Positions 8,562 through 16,556 of a stretch of 29,474 bases of DNA are shown one piece after another. Origin of the DNA: Parachlamydia sp. (GTDB lineage: Bacteria; Chlamydiota; Chlamydiia; Chlamydiales; Parachlamydiaceae). How positions within the stretch are numbered: position 1 is the stretch's first letter; every line of letters starts with the position of its first letter. The translations under genes were made by a program, and so were the position numbers. The notes under the pieces are model-generated. The model had not been told where the DNA came from. It made no database searches and saw nothing but the letters and a program-made list of their open reading frames with translations. The stretch is taken from NCBI GenBank assembly GCA_021298935.1, contig JAJTHR010000109.1:1-29474 (forward strand). The letters run 5' to 3'.

Positions 8562-9059
8562 ATGGACAACAAGCAACTCGAACAATTAATTCACACAGCA
8601 GTAAAAAAAGTGGGCGGTAAGAAAGAAAACGACATTTGTCATTACCTACCTGTCTCAACTGGTGGATATATCCATCACTTTACTATGCGAAAAATGAAAA
8701 CAGAAGATCCTCAGCAATTGGCCGAAATGCTAACAAAATTTATTATCAACGTGTCAAATCCTCAGGAAGTGACTCCTAAAACAAGAGCAGCTCGTGGATC
8801 ACGTAAAAGAAGAGATTTATATACTTTCTCCAAACAAGATCTTGAAAGAATGTTAAACATGGCACGCATTGCCGGGGATAAAGAAATGATCCGCAAATTG
8901 ACACCTAAAAAAGATCTACGCACGATTAAAAGAGAATTGATTTCTTCAATCCGTCATGGAAGAGTTGAGCCAGATCTTTGGAATATGTATTGCGAAGCGA
9001 TGACAGCTCAAACATCGCCTACAGTTCAACAAGCTCCTGCATTAGCTGCAGCTGTTTAA
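8562..9059 (+). CDS. Conserved basic protein of unknown function (possible CT066 counterpart)
   Basis: 165-aa soluble protein with no signal peptide or membrane segment. The N-terminal 80 or so residues contain a conserved-looking core (DICHYLPVSTGGYIHHFTM, then a helix ending FIINVSNP). A basic linker follows (TKTRAARGSRKRRD-type composition at about 70-86), then a second helical part (LERMLNMARIAGDKEMIRKL, SSIRHGRVEPDLW), and an Ala/Pro tail. The gene has AAAGGA before its ATG and even codon use, so it looks maintained. I do not recognise a function. In Chlamydia a hypothetical gene (CT066) lies between npt1 and ytgA; this gene also lies between ytg and npt, so orthology is a reasonable but untested guess. 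The basic middle could bind nucleic acid. Confidence 0.8.
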   Translation: MDNKQLEQLIHTAVKKVGGKKENDICHYLPVSTGGYIHHFTMRKMKTEDPQQLAEMLTKFIINVSNPQEVTPKTRAARGSRKRRDLYTFSKQDLERMLNMARIAGDKEMIRKLTPKKDLRTIKRELISSIRHGRVEPDLWNMYCEAMTAQTSPTVQQAPALAAAV

Positions 9060-9076
9060 TCTGGCCTATTCATTTC

Positions 9077-9102
9077 ATCAGTCTTACGATTGTAAGACTG
9101 AT
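9077..9102 (+). terminator. Hairpin after the 165-aa gene
   Basis: An 11-bp perfect stem, ATCAGTCTTAC / GTAAGACTGAT, with loop GATT. Only a short TTTC follows, so it is a weak intrinsic terminator or a message-end stabiliser. Confidence 0.55.
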
Positions 9103-9110
9103 TTCAAACT

Positions 9111-9653
9111 ATGACTTTCGCCATCGCCATTGAATTACCGGCTCTTTTAAGAACAAGGCTGGCCTTTATCTGTTACGGCCTTCCTGCTATGGAATGGGTG
9201 GATGAGTACCATTTTTATGTGCTATTAAAATCTTTAGGAGAACTTACACCTCCTCATTTAAGCGAGTTAAAAGAGAATTTATCACGGCTGCATTTTCATC
9301 CCTTTTTTTTGGGCTTCTCCACTCTCCAGGTTCATCCTTTGATCGGTAAAAAAAGCCTGATTGGATTAGGCATTGCCAATACTGATCATCTTAGACCTCT
9401 TCTTAAAGACATCAACGCACTAACAAGAAACTGGCCCCTTCCCAAAACCCCCTCCCTGCTTGTTCCCCTTGGCTATTTTTCCCGTGTCAAAGAAGGCAGG
9501 CTGCATGAATACCTGATGCTGCAACAATACTTATCTTTGCCAGATTTTGAGGTGAATTCCTGCTCCCTGATAGAACTGAAAAAAAGTCCAAAAACAATTT
9601 ACTATGATCGGTTAATAACTATTAAAGCTTCCCCCCTAATTTTAAATGAGTAA
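9111..9653 (+). CDS. Degenerate 2H phosphoesterase (LigT/ThpR-like)
   Basis: 180 aa, the usual length for RNA 2',3'-cyclic phosphodiesterases of the ThpR family. The first half matches the family fold: RTRLAFICYGLPAMEWVDEYH followed by FYVLLKSLGEL, equivalent to the HxTLKFLGE segment, and later HFHPFFLGFSTLQVHP. The first catalytic motif is His34-Phe-Tyr rather than HxT/S. The second HxT expected around residues 115-121 is replaced by SLLVPLG. Catalysis is therefore doubtful, and a binding role is possible. No ribosome site precedes ATG 9111, and the 9077-9102 hairpin is only 8 bp upstream, so expression may be weak. The last 12 bp overlap the end of the convergent effector gene. Confidence 0.6.
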   Translation: MTFAIAIELPALLRTRLAFICYGLPAMEWVDEYHFYVLLKSLGELTPPHLSELKENLSRLHFHPFFLGFSTLQVHPLIGKKSLIGLGIANTDHLRPLLKDINALTRNWPLPKTPSLLVPLGYFSRVKEGRLHEYLMLQQYLSLPDFEVNSCSLIELKKSPKTIYYDRLITIKASPLILNE

Positions 9654-11414
9654 ACAATTATTATCAGGCTGGCTAAACTCTCTTAAGAATTTTTCTAAAT
9701 AATAGGGATTGGCTTTAATTCGATTAATTTTTATTTCACCAAAAAACTGACCATTTGTATAATTGACTGTCCACAAGCGTTCAATTCTACCCAATGAAGA
9801 ATGTCTGCCATCGCTATTTTTAAAAGTGCCATAGGGATGAATATGCCCTACTTTCAACAAACTAACTTTATAATCGGGAGGATCTAAGAAAACCGTGCAA
9901 CTAAGAGCTCCTTCGTCATCATCCACCTGAAAAGTAGCAGAGGATTCAATGCCCCCCTGGTTTTGGGAAAACAAATTGGGAAAGTTGCTAAAAAGAAATT
10001 TTTCTCCTTCTCCCATGCTTGTCATTGTCGTTAGTAATAAAATAGGAAGGCAGGGAAGATAATTACCGGCCTTTTTCAATTTGTTATTTTCTTCTGGAGT
10101 TCGCTTTCTTTCGGACAGATTGCTAATGCGCATTAACTCAATGAGATGCTTGGCTTGTGCATTCACTGTCAAAACCCCACTATCAAATCCTTGCTTATAT
10201 AGACCTGCCAGTAAGGTTTTGTATAATTTTAAATCACTGATTTCTTCATTTGACGATTTCCTGCGATCCTTTTCCCCCACTGAATGCAAATCTAATATTA
10301 TTTTTTTTCCCGTAGGGATATTAACAATTTTTATGTTAGGCATTAGAATTTTATCATCAAGTTTCCACCTACGTTTTATCTCGTACAGTGGTATTGATTT
10401 AATCCATTCTTTATCGAGTGCCCATTTATAAGAAAGGTCGCTCGTATTAAATAAAAGGTTTGTGATATCCTGGACTCTTTCTTTAATTTCTTCCCTAAGT
10501 ATTGAATTTTCACCCACTAATTGCCATTGGTTTAGCAACTTAATTAAACATCTTGCTTCAAGGGGGGATCTTCCTAAACACCCCAAAACAATCTCTTTGA
10601 AAGATATATCTCCCTCTTGTTCATTGGGGCTTGTTAGGAGATTTATCATAAAACTGGAACGTTTGCTGGAATCAATTTCTTTAAAATTTTCTAAAAACCC
10701 GCTAATGCTATTACATGACATTAATTTTTCAAGATAATAAATAATTGAACTGCTCCATTTAGTTCTGCAATCCTGTGATTTGAAAAAATGAATAATACAT
10801 TCATGCACCTCTTCAAATCGATCTCTTACGGGGGCAAGCAAAATGGCGGGATTGGCAAGTTCTCCTAAAAGCATTTCTACCATTAGAATTTGAAATTTAG
10901 TTTTTTCATCTTTGGCAGGGAGACTTTTATAGTATTCTTCACGCACTCGCTTAAAACAATAAGTGGGAATTTGATTAACAGGATGTTCAATGGCACAAGT
11001 ACTTTTAGAAAATGTTATTATGGCTTCTTTTAAAATTTTTGCCAGGTCCATATTAATTGTTTTTATTTTTTCTTCTAATTTGATGATTTCCTGTTCTAAA
11101 GAGGGTATATTCTTAATGCTGTCAGTTTCTGGATTTTCATATCTTGGCGAGCTAGAAGAGGACCGGCTATGGAGCAGCAAAAAATTGTTACTTGGAGATT
11201 GCTTTTCAGGAGTTCTGGATGATCGTCTGGTTGTCACCTTTTTTTTTGTGCCATCCTCGGAAGTGCTACTACTATATTCTGATGTAATCGATCTCGGAGA
11301 AGACATGCAGCTGCTAAAAAAATGTGCGGGTACTTCTTTAAGAGATTTCTTTTTCTGAGAACCTGGATTATAAAAAGAATAGGATTCCATTTTATCATGG
11401 CCAATACTTTGCAT
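9642..11414 (-). CDS. 590-aa Ser-rich effector candidate with C-terminal CaaX box
   Basis: The start is well supported: GGAGG six nt before ATG 11414. Residues about 30-95 are rich in Ser, Thr, Arg and Lys and likely disordered (for example SSCMSSPRSITSEYSSSTSE), as in type III secreted proteins. Residues about 105-125 form a short coiled coil (EQEIIKLEEKIKTINMDL). The middle is all-helical. A C-terminal mixed region (about 490-580) includes FQVDDDEGALSCTVFLDPPDY and LKVGHIHPYGTF. The final four residues are Cys-Leu-Leu-Ile, a textbook CaaX prenylation motif, with Ile favouring geranylgeranylation in eukaryotes. No signal peptide or membrane helix. I do not recognise the family; NPAILLAP faintly recalls a RasGAP motif but the context does not fit. 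Low-GC accessory gene, a probable host-directed protein. Confidence 0.7.
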   Translation of the reverse strand: MQSIGHDKMESYSFYNPGSQKKKSLKEVPAHFFSSCMSSPRSITSEYSSSTSEDGTKKKVTTRRSSRTPEKQSPSNNFLLLHSRSSSSSPRYENPETDSIKNIPSLEQEIIKLEEKIKTINMDLAKILKEAIITFSKSTCAIEHPVNQIPTYCFKRVREEYYKSLPAKDEKTKFQILMVEMLLGELANPAILLAPVRDRFEEVHECIIHFFKSQDCRTKWSSSIIYYLEKLMSCNSISGFLENFKEIDSSKRSSFMINLLTSPNEQEGDISFKEIVLGCLGRSPLEARCLIKLLNQWQLVGENSILREEIKERVQDITNLLFNTSDLSYKWALDKEWIKSIPLYEIKRRWKLDDKILMPNIKIVNIPTGKKIILDLHSVGEKDRRKSSNEEISDLKLYKTLLAGLYKQGFDSGVLTVNAQAKHLIELMRISNLSERKRTPEENNKLKKAGNYLPCLPILLLTTMTSMGEGEKFLFSNFPNLFSQNQGGIESSATFQVDDDEGALSCTVFLDPPDYKVSLLKVGHIHPYGTFKNSDGRHSSLGRIERLWTVNYTNGQFFGEIKINRIKANPYYLEKFLREFSQPDNNCLLI

Positions 11415-11679
11415 TTATCCTCCCTCATTAAGTAAGTCATTAAAAATCGATATTTACATTACTACTCTATTAAGCGCAATGGGGTTAAATTTCGACTGGT
11501 AAGAGAAATTCGAAAAGGATTAAACGCTAAGAAACACAACAAAAGGGGCAAAGAACGCAAAAGATAGCAACAGCTTAGTGAACAGTGTTTGAAAAAAGAT
11601 TAACCGGAGGAGAAACAGGAGAACGCAGAGAAAAAATAGAGCAAATTGATGCCTAATCATTCCTGAAAATTTGCCAGAC

Positions 11680-11711
11680 TATCGCTTAAGAGCTTTAGCT
11701 CTTAAGCGATA
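11680..11711. repeat. 32-nt perfect inverted repeat
   Basis: TATCGCTTAAGAGCT and its exact complement are separated by only TT. There is no T-run on either side, so it is not a standard terminator. It could be an operator, a cruciform site, or a processed end of the secDF message. Confidence 0.7.
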
Positions 11712-11745
11712 CCTTACTCTGCTGGTTCTTTGTGTTTAATAAAAT

Positions 11746-11771
11746 GACCGGACACTTGCATGCGTCCGGCC
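11746..11771 (-). terminator. Likely terminator of secDF
   Basis: On the minus strand a GC-rich stem (GGCCGGACGC paired with GTGTCCGGTC, 8 of 10 pairs, six-base loop) is followed by ATTTTATT, 8 bp after the secDF stop. Confidence 0.65.
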
Positions 11772-11778
11772 CCATTAT

Positions 11779-14700
11779 TTAAGCTCGGTGGATAGCCGAT
11801 TCACCATTGCCTTGATGTCCGAGTTCCTTATTGTGGAAATAGAGCATGACAGGCGATGCAATAAAGAGCGATGACAAGGTTCCGATCAGAACACCGATTG
11901 TCATCACTAACGCAAATGAGAAGATCGACTGGCCACCCAGAAGTACTAAGGTCAATAGCACTATTAAGGTTGTGCCTGATGTCATGATTGTACGGCTAAG
12001 CGTGACGTTCAATGCATGATTGATAATCTGCGGGAAGGAAAGACGTTTCATGAGTTTGGCATCTTCCCTAATTCGATCAAAGACAATAATCGTGTCATTG
12101 AGCGAGTAGCCGATAATCATCATCAAAGCACCCACAACCTGCAAGTCAATCTGGACAGGCAGGCCGATCGCATGGAAGAAAGCCAATACGCCAAGTGTGA
12201 TAATCACATCGTGAACTAGCCCTGCCACAGCCCCTACCGCATACTTAAATTCAAAGCGGAAGGTAATATAGAGCAAAATGGACAAGAGGGCAGCACCGAT
12301 GGCATACAACGCATTATTGCGCATTGCATCGGAAAATTGTCCGCTCATGATCGTCCAGTTCTTTTGCAGGACATCAAGCTGAGAAGGGTCCACTTCGAGG
12401 CCATGCTTTTGTAAGCTTGCCACCACCCAATTCAAACGAGGATCTTTTTGATAATCGTAGGCATAACGTCCCTCAGCCGGATTGACTTCAGGCATTTGAT
12501 AGAAAGGATGCCCTTTTTCATCCATGCTCGTACCAAGCTGGATACGCAGCTGCGTCGGCCGGCTCAGTTCTCTAACTTCCATATCTCTGCGCGTTGCTCC
12601 TTCATCGAGGAAGGCATTCATGGCTTCTAAACGATAATTAGGTTGATCTACCCTTTCTGCTAGGTCCAGGGTCAAAGAATAGCCCCCTGTAAAGTCCATG
12701 CCGAATAAGGTTTTTCGCTCAGTCGCTAAAAAGTAGGTTCCGAGCCCCATGGCGATCAAAGTGATGAGGATCGCTTTTTTGGCCTGACCTAAGAAGTTAA
12801 AGTGCGTTGTTTTCAAAAATTGCGCCATCGTCAGCTGTTTATTGGCAGGATTTTTTACCCAGCCAGCAAAGAAATAGCGCGTCATAAAGAGAGCTGTAAA
12901 CATCGAAGAAACAATCCCGATAATCAACGTGATGGCAAACCCTTTGATCGGGCCTGAATCAAATTGAATTAAGATGACAGCAACGATGATTGTAGTCAGG
13001 TTAGAGTCAAAAATGGCACTAAAGGCTTTGCGGTAGGCTGCCTGAATGGCCGATCCGATTCTTCCGGATATTTTAAATTCTTCACGGAAGCGCTCAAAGA
13101 CAAGCACGTTGGCATCCACGGCCATCCCGATCGTCAGAACGATACCGGCAATCCCTGGCAGCGTCAATGCAGCGCCGATATTTTGCAACAGTCCCCACAT
13201 GATTAAAATATTGAACATTAGGGCGCAAGAAGCGATAAAACCGGCAAAATGGTAGTAGCCGATCATCGCAACAACGACAAGAATCAACGAGACGACAGAG
13301 GCTAAAATTCCTCTGAATCTTTCTTCTTGTCCAAGTTCAGGGCTGACATTTTCTTCGGATAAAATACGAGGTGTAAAGCTCAATGATCCAGCTTTCAGGT
13401 CGGCAGCCAACTGGGTGACTTCTCTTTGAGAGAAACGTCCGCTAATGGTGCCCCCTTCACGCAAGGCAGCATTCAATGAAGGGGCTGTAATGACAGTGCC
13501 GTTCAAAATAACGGCCATTCTCCAACCTTTGCCATTAGAGTAGATCTCTTTCGGAGTACCTGTAATTTTATCTTCAGCAAACTGTGAGGTCCAATTATAA
13601 AAATCTTCTCTTGGACTACCGTTGCCATGGCTATGCGAGCCTTCATACGAACGCTTCACGCCAAAAGATAATATGTTTCCCTGTGTCGAATCATAGCCCG
13701 GCTGAATATTTTCCAGATTAGAACCTTCAAGGGCAAAATTATGGAAAGTGATCAATAGAGGATGTGTTTGATTTCCCCATTCGGCAGGATCTTCACCGCG
13801 GAATAGCGCAAGGGTTGATAAAGTATCATCGAAAGCCTGACTTACGACCCGATCTTTCGGATTGGCAAGTCTTAAGCCATTGTCAAAAAGTAATTTTGCA
13901 TGATCGCTCATCGGACGCATGCTTCCGGCCGCATTGATGTCGCCACCTAAATGTTGCCAGGCAATCTCATTGATGCTTTCATTGTCCTTACGGTTTGTAA
14001 CGACTGCTTCATTCCATACTTCCTGCAAGAATTGATTGGTCGCACCAGCCAGAGGAGCATTGGCAGGGCCGAATTTTTCATTCACAATGTGAAAATACAT
14101 GGCAGAGGCCTTGACAAGCTCGGCAGCAGATAAATTTTGTGAGCCGGGGAAATCCAATAAAATATTGGAATTTTCAATCCGGATGGTTCTTTCAGCCACA
14201 CCCATTTTATTAACGCGGTTATAAAGCTCGTTAACAGCCTGCTTCAAATCTTCCGGGTCTGTGACTGTGCGCCCATTTTGATCGAGCAGCGCAATACGGA
14301 CTGTTTTCCCACCAGAGAGGTCAAGTCCCCATTTTAATACCTTGCGGTCATCCCCTCTAAAATACTTAGCCGTCGTTAGCTTAAGATTTTGCAGGAAAGG
14401 GTTTTTTGTAGGTGCAGGCACTGTGTACTTGCTCGTGGCGTTTAAATCCACTTGAGCCGCATGATAGGCCTCTCTCCATTTTAAAAGATCTTCCTGAATA
14501 CGGTCTTCAATTTTATTGATGGTCAGTATTCTTTGTTCGACATCTGAAAAATCGAGGACAGCAAAGCGTTTGCTTCCTTTGATTTGAAAATCTTCACGAG
14601 TAGCCTGGATCAGATTGCTATAGTAGTCGTTCAATTCAAAGATAAAATCTTTTGAAAACTCTTTTGGCAATTGAAAGGCATTGCCAGGATAGCCGATAAA

Positions 14701-16332
14701 GCCCATTTGTTGCAGCAACGTATTCAACTGGTTGAAGTCTTTTGCAAGCGTCTGATTTTCTTCAGCTTCCGGAGCTTCCTTATATTTTTTTACGATGTCG
14801 TCCATTCCTTTAGCAATGACGTAAATAGAACCATTACGAAAGCCTGCAGGTGCCGCTTCGTCATACGAAGCCGGTGCATAAACAACAAGTCCAAGTTTCT
14901 TGTTCTCCTTCCCTTCCTTTCTGTAAGCCTCGTAGGAACGGACAGGGTAAGATTCGCGTAAAAAATCGGTATGGGAAGGAGCCCAGGTGAGAAGAATTTG
15001 ATCATTGACCTGCTGAGCTCTTTTTTGAGCCAGTACTCCCAGGTTAAGGGCCAGATAGCTTTGGCTATTTGTCAATTTGTCCATGTCGACAACAAACGTA
15101 TCGTCGCTCGGCTTGAATGTCTCATCGGATTGGCGGGCAATCGAAGCAATGTCATTGATGACATACTGATTGATTTTATCTTTCAGATAAGCTTCTTTCT
15201 CGCTTTTCCCTTCCGACAAACGAATTTGCTGCACATCATCATAGAGATTGACAATAAGATTACTGCTATTCCAGTTGACGGTTAACCCTTTAATAAAAGG
15301 ATGATAGCCCTCAAGGTCCAGGTACTGGATTTGCTCACCTGTATAGGTTTGGTTTAAACGTTCAAGAATAGCGGCAGCAGTTAAAGGGGAATGTCCACCC
15401 TCAATCTCTTTGGGATTTTTTTTCAAGATAGCAACAGCTGATTCAATAGCCTGCACCTGATTAGTCATCACTGAGAGCATCTGCTCTTCACCAGAATCTA
15501 AATCAGGTTCGGTGCGTAGACGATCGCGCTGTTCTTTTAATTTTTTGCCTAAAGCTCCAAGCCTGTCAGTAAATTTGGAGATCAGCCCTTCTTTGTCGTT
15601 TTCGGCGATCTGTCCGTAACTTGCATAATAGCGCTTTGCGATGGGGCTGTTTTTACCAAGAAGCTGATTCATATCAACAATTTCTTTGGCTAAAACAATC
15701 AGCGCATCATCCATGCGGTTTTCATTATCGCTTTGACCCGCAAGGGCACTTGCCTGCAGACCAGTCTTGCTTGGACCTGCAATTGCCAATCCGACTTGCG
15801 CAACGCGGTCATTGGTAATGTCCCGGTAAAAGGGGGCAATTTGCTGGCCTTGGACGTATTTTGGTGTAAATTTAAAAAGCTTGTCCATTTCGGTGTCATC
15901 TAAATGCACAGAGATATTTCTTTGCACAAGCACCTGGGCCGGATCTAAATCTTCTGAAATTGAGCTCAATTCAAGCTGGGAAGGGACAAAAGGGATGAAC
16001 GAGCCGGCTCTCGGAAGAAAGCGCTTAAATAATTCAGCGTCGTGTTCATTTTTGAAAGACACACTGAATAAGCCGTTATTCGTCGTGACAAGGTCGATCG
16101 ATGTGGGTTTGACTCCAATCAGGCGGCTAAACGAACTTAGCCATTCTTTGGAATCTCCTTCAAGCTCATTGACACGGTCAATAATACCAATAGCCACCTG
16201 TTCAGCTCTTGGACCGTCTATAGGCGCCGTCAAGGGCTTAGAATAGAAGAACAGAGTGGGGAGAATATTGTAAAGCGTGAGAATCAGGACGGCTACAATG
16301 AGGTAGAGGTGCCAACGCTTTTGTTTTTCCAT
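11779..16332 (-). CDS. secDF: SecD-SecF fusion, protein-export membrane component
   Basis: 1517 aa from ATG 16332, which has AAGGAAG 8 nt upstream and is followed directly by the first membrane helix (LYLIVAVLILTLYNILPTLFF). In-frame codons continue to 16428 but add an unlikely charged leader. Order: membrane helix 1; a very long periplasmic region; the SecD motif WGLDLSGGKTVRI (about 665); P1 and head domain; five helices with AVDANVLVFERFREE (about 1075); then SecF with GMDFTGGYSLTL (about 1215), its periplasmic loop and five helices with YSLNDTIIVFDRIRED (about 1415). It drives late steps of Sec export using the ion gradient. The roughly 640 residues before the SecD motif far exceed E. coli SecD; the long fused form is typical of Chlamydiae (CT448). 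Own terminator; upstream it is insulated from npt by two terminators. Confidence 0.95.
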   Translation of the reverse strand: MEKQKRWHLYLIVAVLILTLYNILPTLFFYSKPLTAPIDGPRAEQVAIGIIDRVNELEGDSKEWLSSFSRLIGVKPTSIDLVTTNNGLFSVSFKNEHDAELFKRFLPRAGSFIPFVPSQLELSSISEDLDPAQVLVQRNISVHLDDTEMDKLFKFTPKYVQGQQIAPFYRDITNDRVAQVGLAIAGPSKTGLQASALAGQSDNENRMDDALIVLAKEIVDMNQLLGKNSPIAKRYYASYGQIAENDKEGLISKFTDRLGALGKKLKEQRDRLRTEPDLDSGEEQMLSVMTNQVQAIESAVAILKKNPKEIEGGHSPLTAAAILERLNQTYTGEQIQYLDLEGYHPFIKGLTVNWNSSNLIVNLYDDVQQIRLSEGKSEKEAYLKDKINQYVINDIASIARQSDETFKPSDDTFVVDMDKLTNSQSYLALNLGVLAQKRAQQVNDQILLTWAPSHTDFLRESYPVRSYEAYRKEGKENKKLGLVVYAPASYDEAAPAGFRNGSIYVIAKGMDDIVKKYKEAPEAEENQTLAKDFNQLNTLLQQMGFIGYPGNAFQLPKEFSKDFIFELNDYYSNLIQATREDFQIKGSKRFAVLDFSDVEQRILTINKIEDRIQEDLLKWREAYHAAQVDLNATSKYTVPAPTKNPFLQNLKLTTAKYFRGDDRKVLKWGLDLSGGKTVRIALLDQNGRTVTDPEDLKQAVNELYNRVNKMGVAERTIRIENSNILLDFPGSQNLSAAELVKASAMYFHIVNEKFGPANAPLAGATNQFLQEVWNEAVVTNRKDNESINEIAWQHLGGDINAAGSMRPMSDHAKLLFDNGLRLANPKDRVVSQAFDDTLSTLALFRGEDPAEWGNQTHPLLITFHNFALEGSNLENIQPGYDSTQGNILSFGVKRSYEGSHSHGNGSPREDFYNWTSQFAEDKITGTPKEIYSNGKGWRMAVILNGTVITAPSLNAALREGGTISGRFSQREVTQLAADLKAGSLSFTPRILSEENVSPELGQEERFRGILASVVSLILVVVAMIGYYHFAGFIASCALMFNILIMWGLLQNIGAALTLPGIAGIVLTIGMAVDANVLVFERFREEFKISGRIGSAIQAAYRKAFSAIFDSNLTTIIVAVILIQFDSGPIKGFAITLIIGIVSSMFTALFMTRYFFAGWVKNPANKQLTMAQFLKTTHFNFLGQAKKAILITLIAMGLGTYFLATERKTLFGMDFTGGYSLTLDLAERVDQPNYRLEAMNAFLDEGATRRDMEVRELSRPTQLRIQLGTSMDEKGHPFYQMPEVNPAEGRYAYDYQKDPRLNWVVASLQKHGLEVDPSQLDVLQKNWTIMSGQFSDAMRNNALYAIGAALLSILLYITFRFEFKYAVGAVAGLVHDVIITLGVLAFFHAIGLPVQIDLQVVGALMMIIGYSLNDTIIVFDRIREDAKLMKRLSFPQIINHALNVTLSRTIMTSGTTLIVLLTLVLLGGQSIFSFALVMTIGVLIGTLSSLFIASPVMLYFHNKELGHQGNGESAIHRA

Positions 16333-16459
16333 ATAACATGCTTCCTTTCTATGAATGAGAATCTCTTCCAAACAGAGTTTAAACTCCATTTGATACCCGT
16401 TTTGCAGCTTTTTATAGCCATGCGGCATATAAACTTGAAACCACTGGGTAGCGTAAAAT

Positions 16460-16484
16460 AAAAAAGCATAACAAATCGTTATGC
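16460..16484 (-). terminator. Second terminator after the translocase gene
   Basis: Minus-strand stem GCATAAC / GTTATGC with a five-base loop, followed by six T. Confidence 0.75.
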
Positions 16485-16496
16485 ATTCTGTCTAAT

Positions 16497-16526
16497 AAAA
16501 AAAACCCCTTCCTGTAAAGGAAGAGG
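16497..16526 (-). terminator. First rho-independent terminator of the translocase gene
   Basis: Minus-strand nine-pair stem (CCTCTTCCT / AGGAAGGGG, one G-U pair, loop TTAC), followed by eight T. It lies about 30 bp after the npt stop. With the next hairpin it forms a tandem, as befits a strongly expressed gene. Confidence 0.9.
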
Positions 16527-16556
16527 CTTTGGATTGGAATTTAAGCGAATAACAAA

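Larger units (their letters stand above)
11415..11778. other. 364-bp intergenic region with hairpins
   Basis: No gene is seen. It holds the effector's GGAGG site at its left edge, a purine-rich stretch (about 11510-11640) with loosely repeated GCAAAGAA-like words, a strong hairpin (11680-11711) and the presumed secDF terminator (11746-11771). A similar purine-rich string (AAGACCGCAAAGAAG) lies between elements A and B at about 21578-21593. Confidence 0.6.

Noticed and set aside
9642..11414. RasGAP domain in the 590-aa protein
   Set aside because: Only NPAILLAP resembles the RasGAP FLR-NPA motif; no arginine finger or following helices could be matched.
16333..16428. N-terminal extension of SecDF to 16428
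   Set aside because: ATG 16332 has a good ribosome site and begins right before the first membrane helix; the extension is charged and has none.
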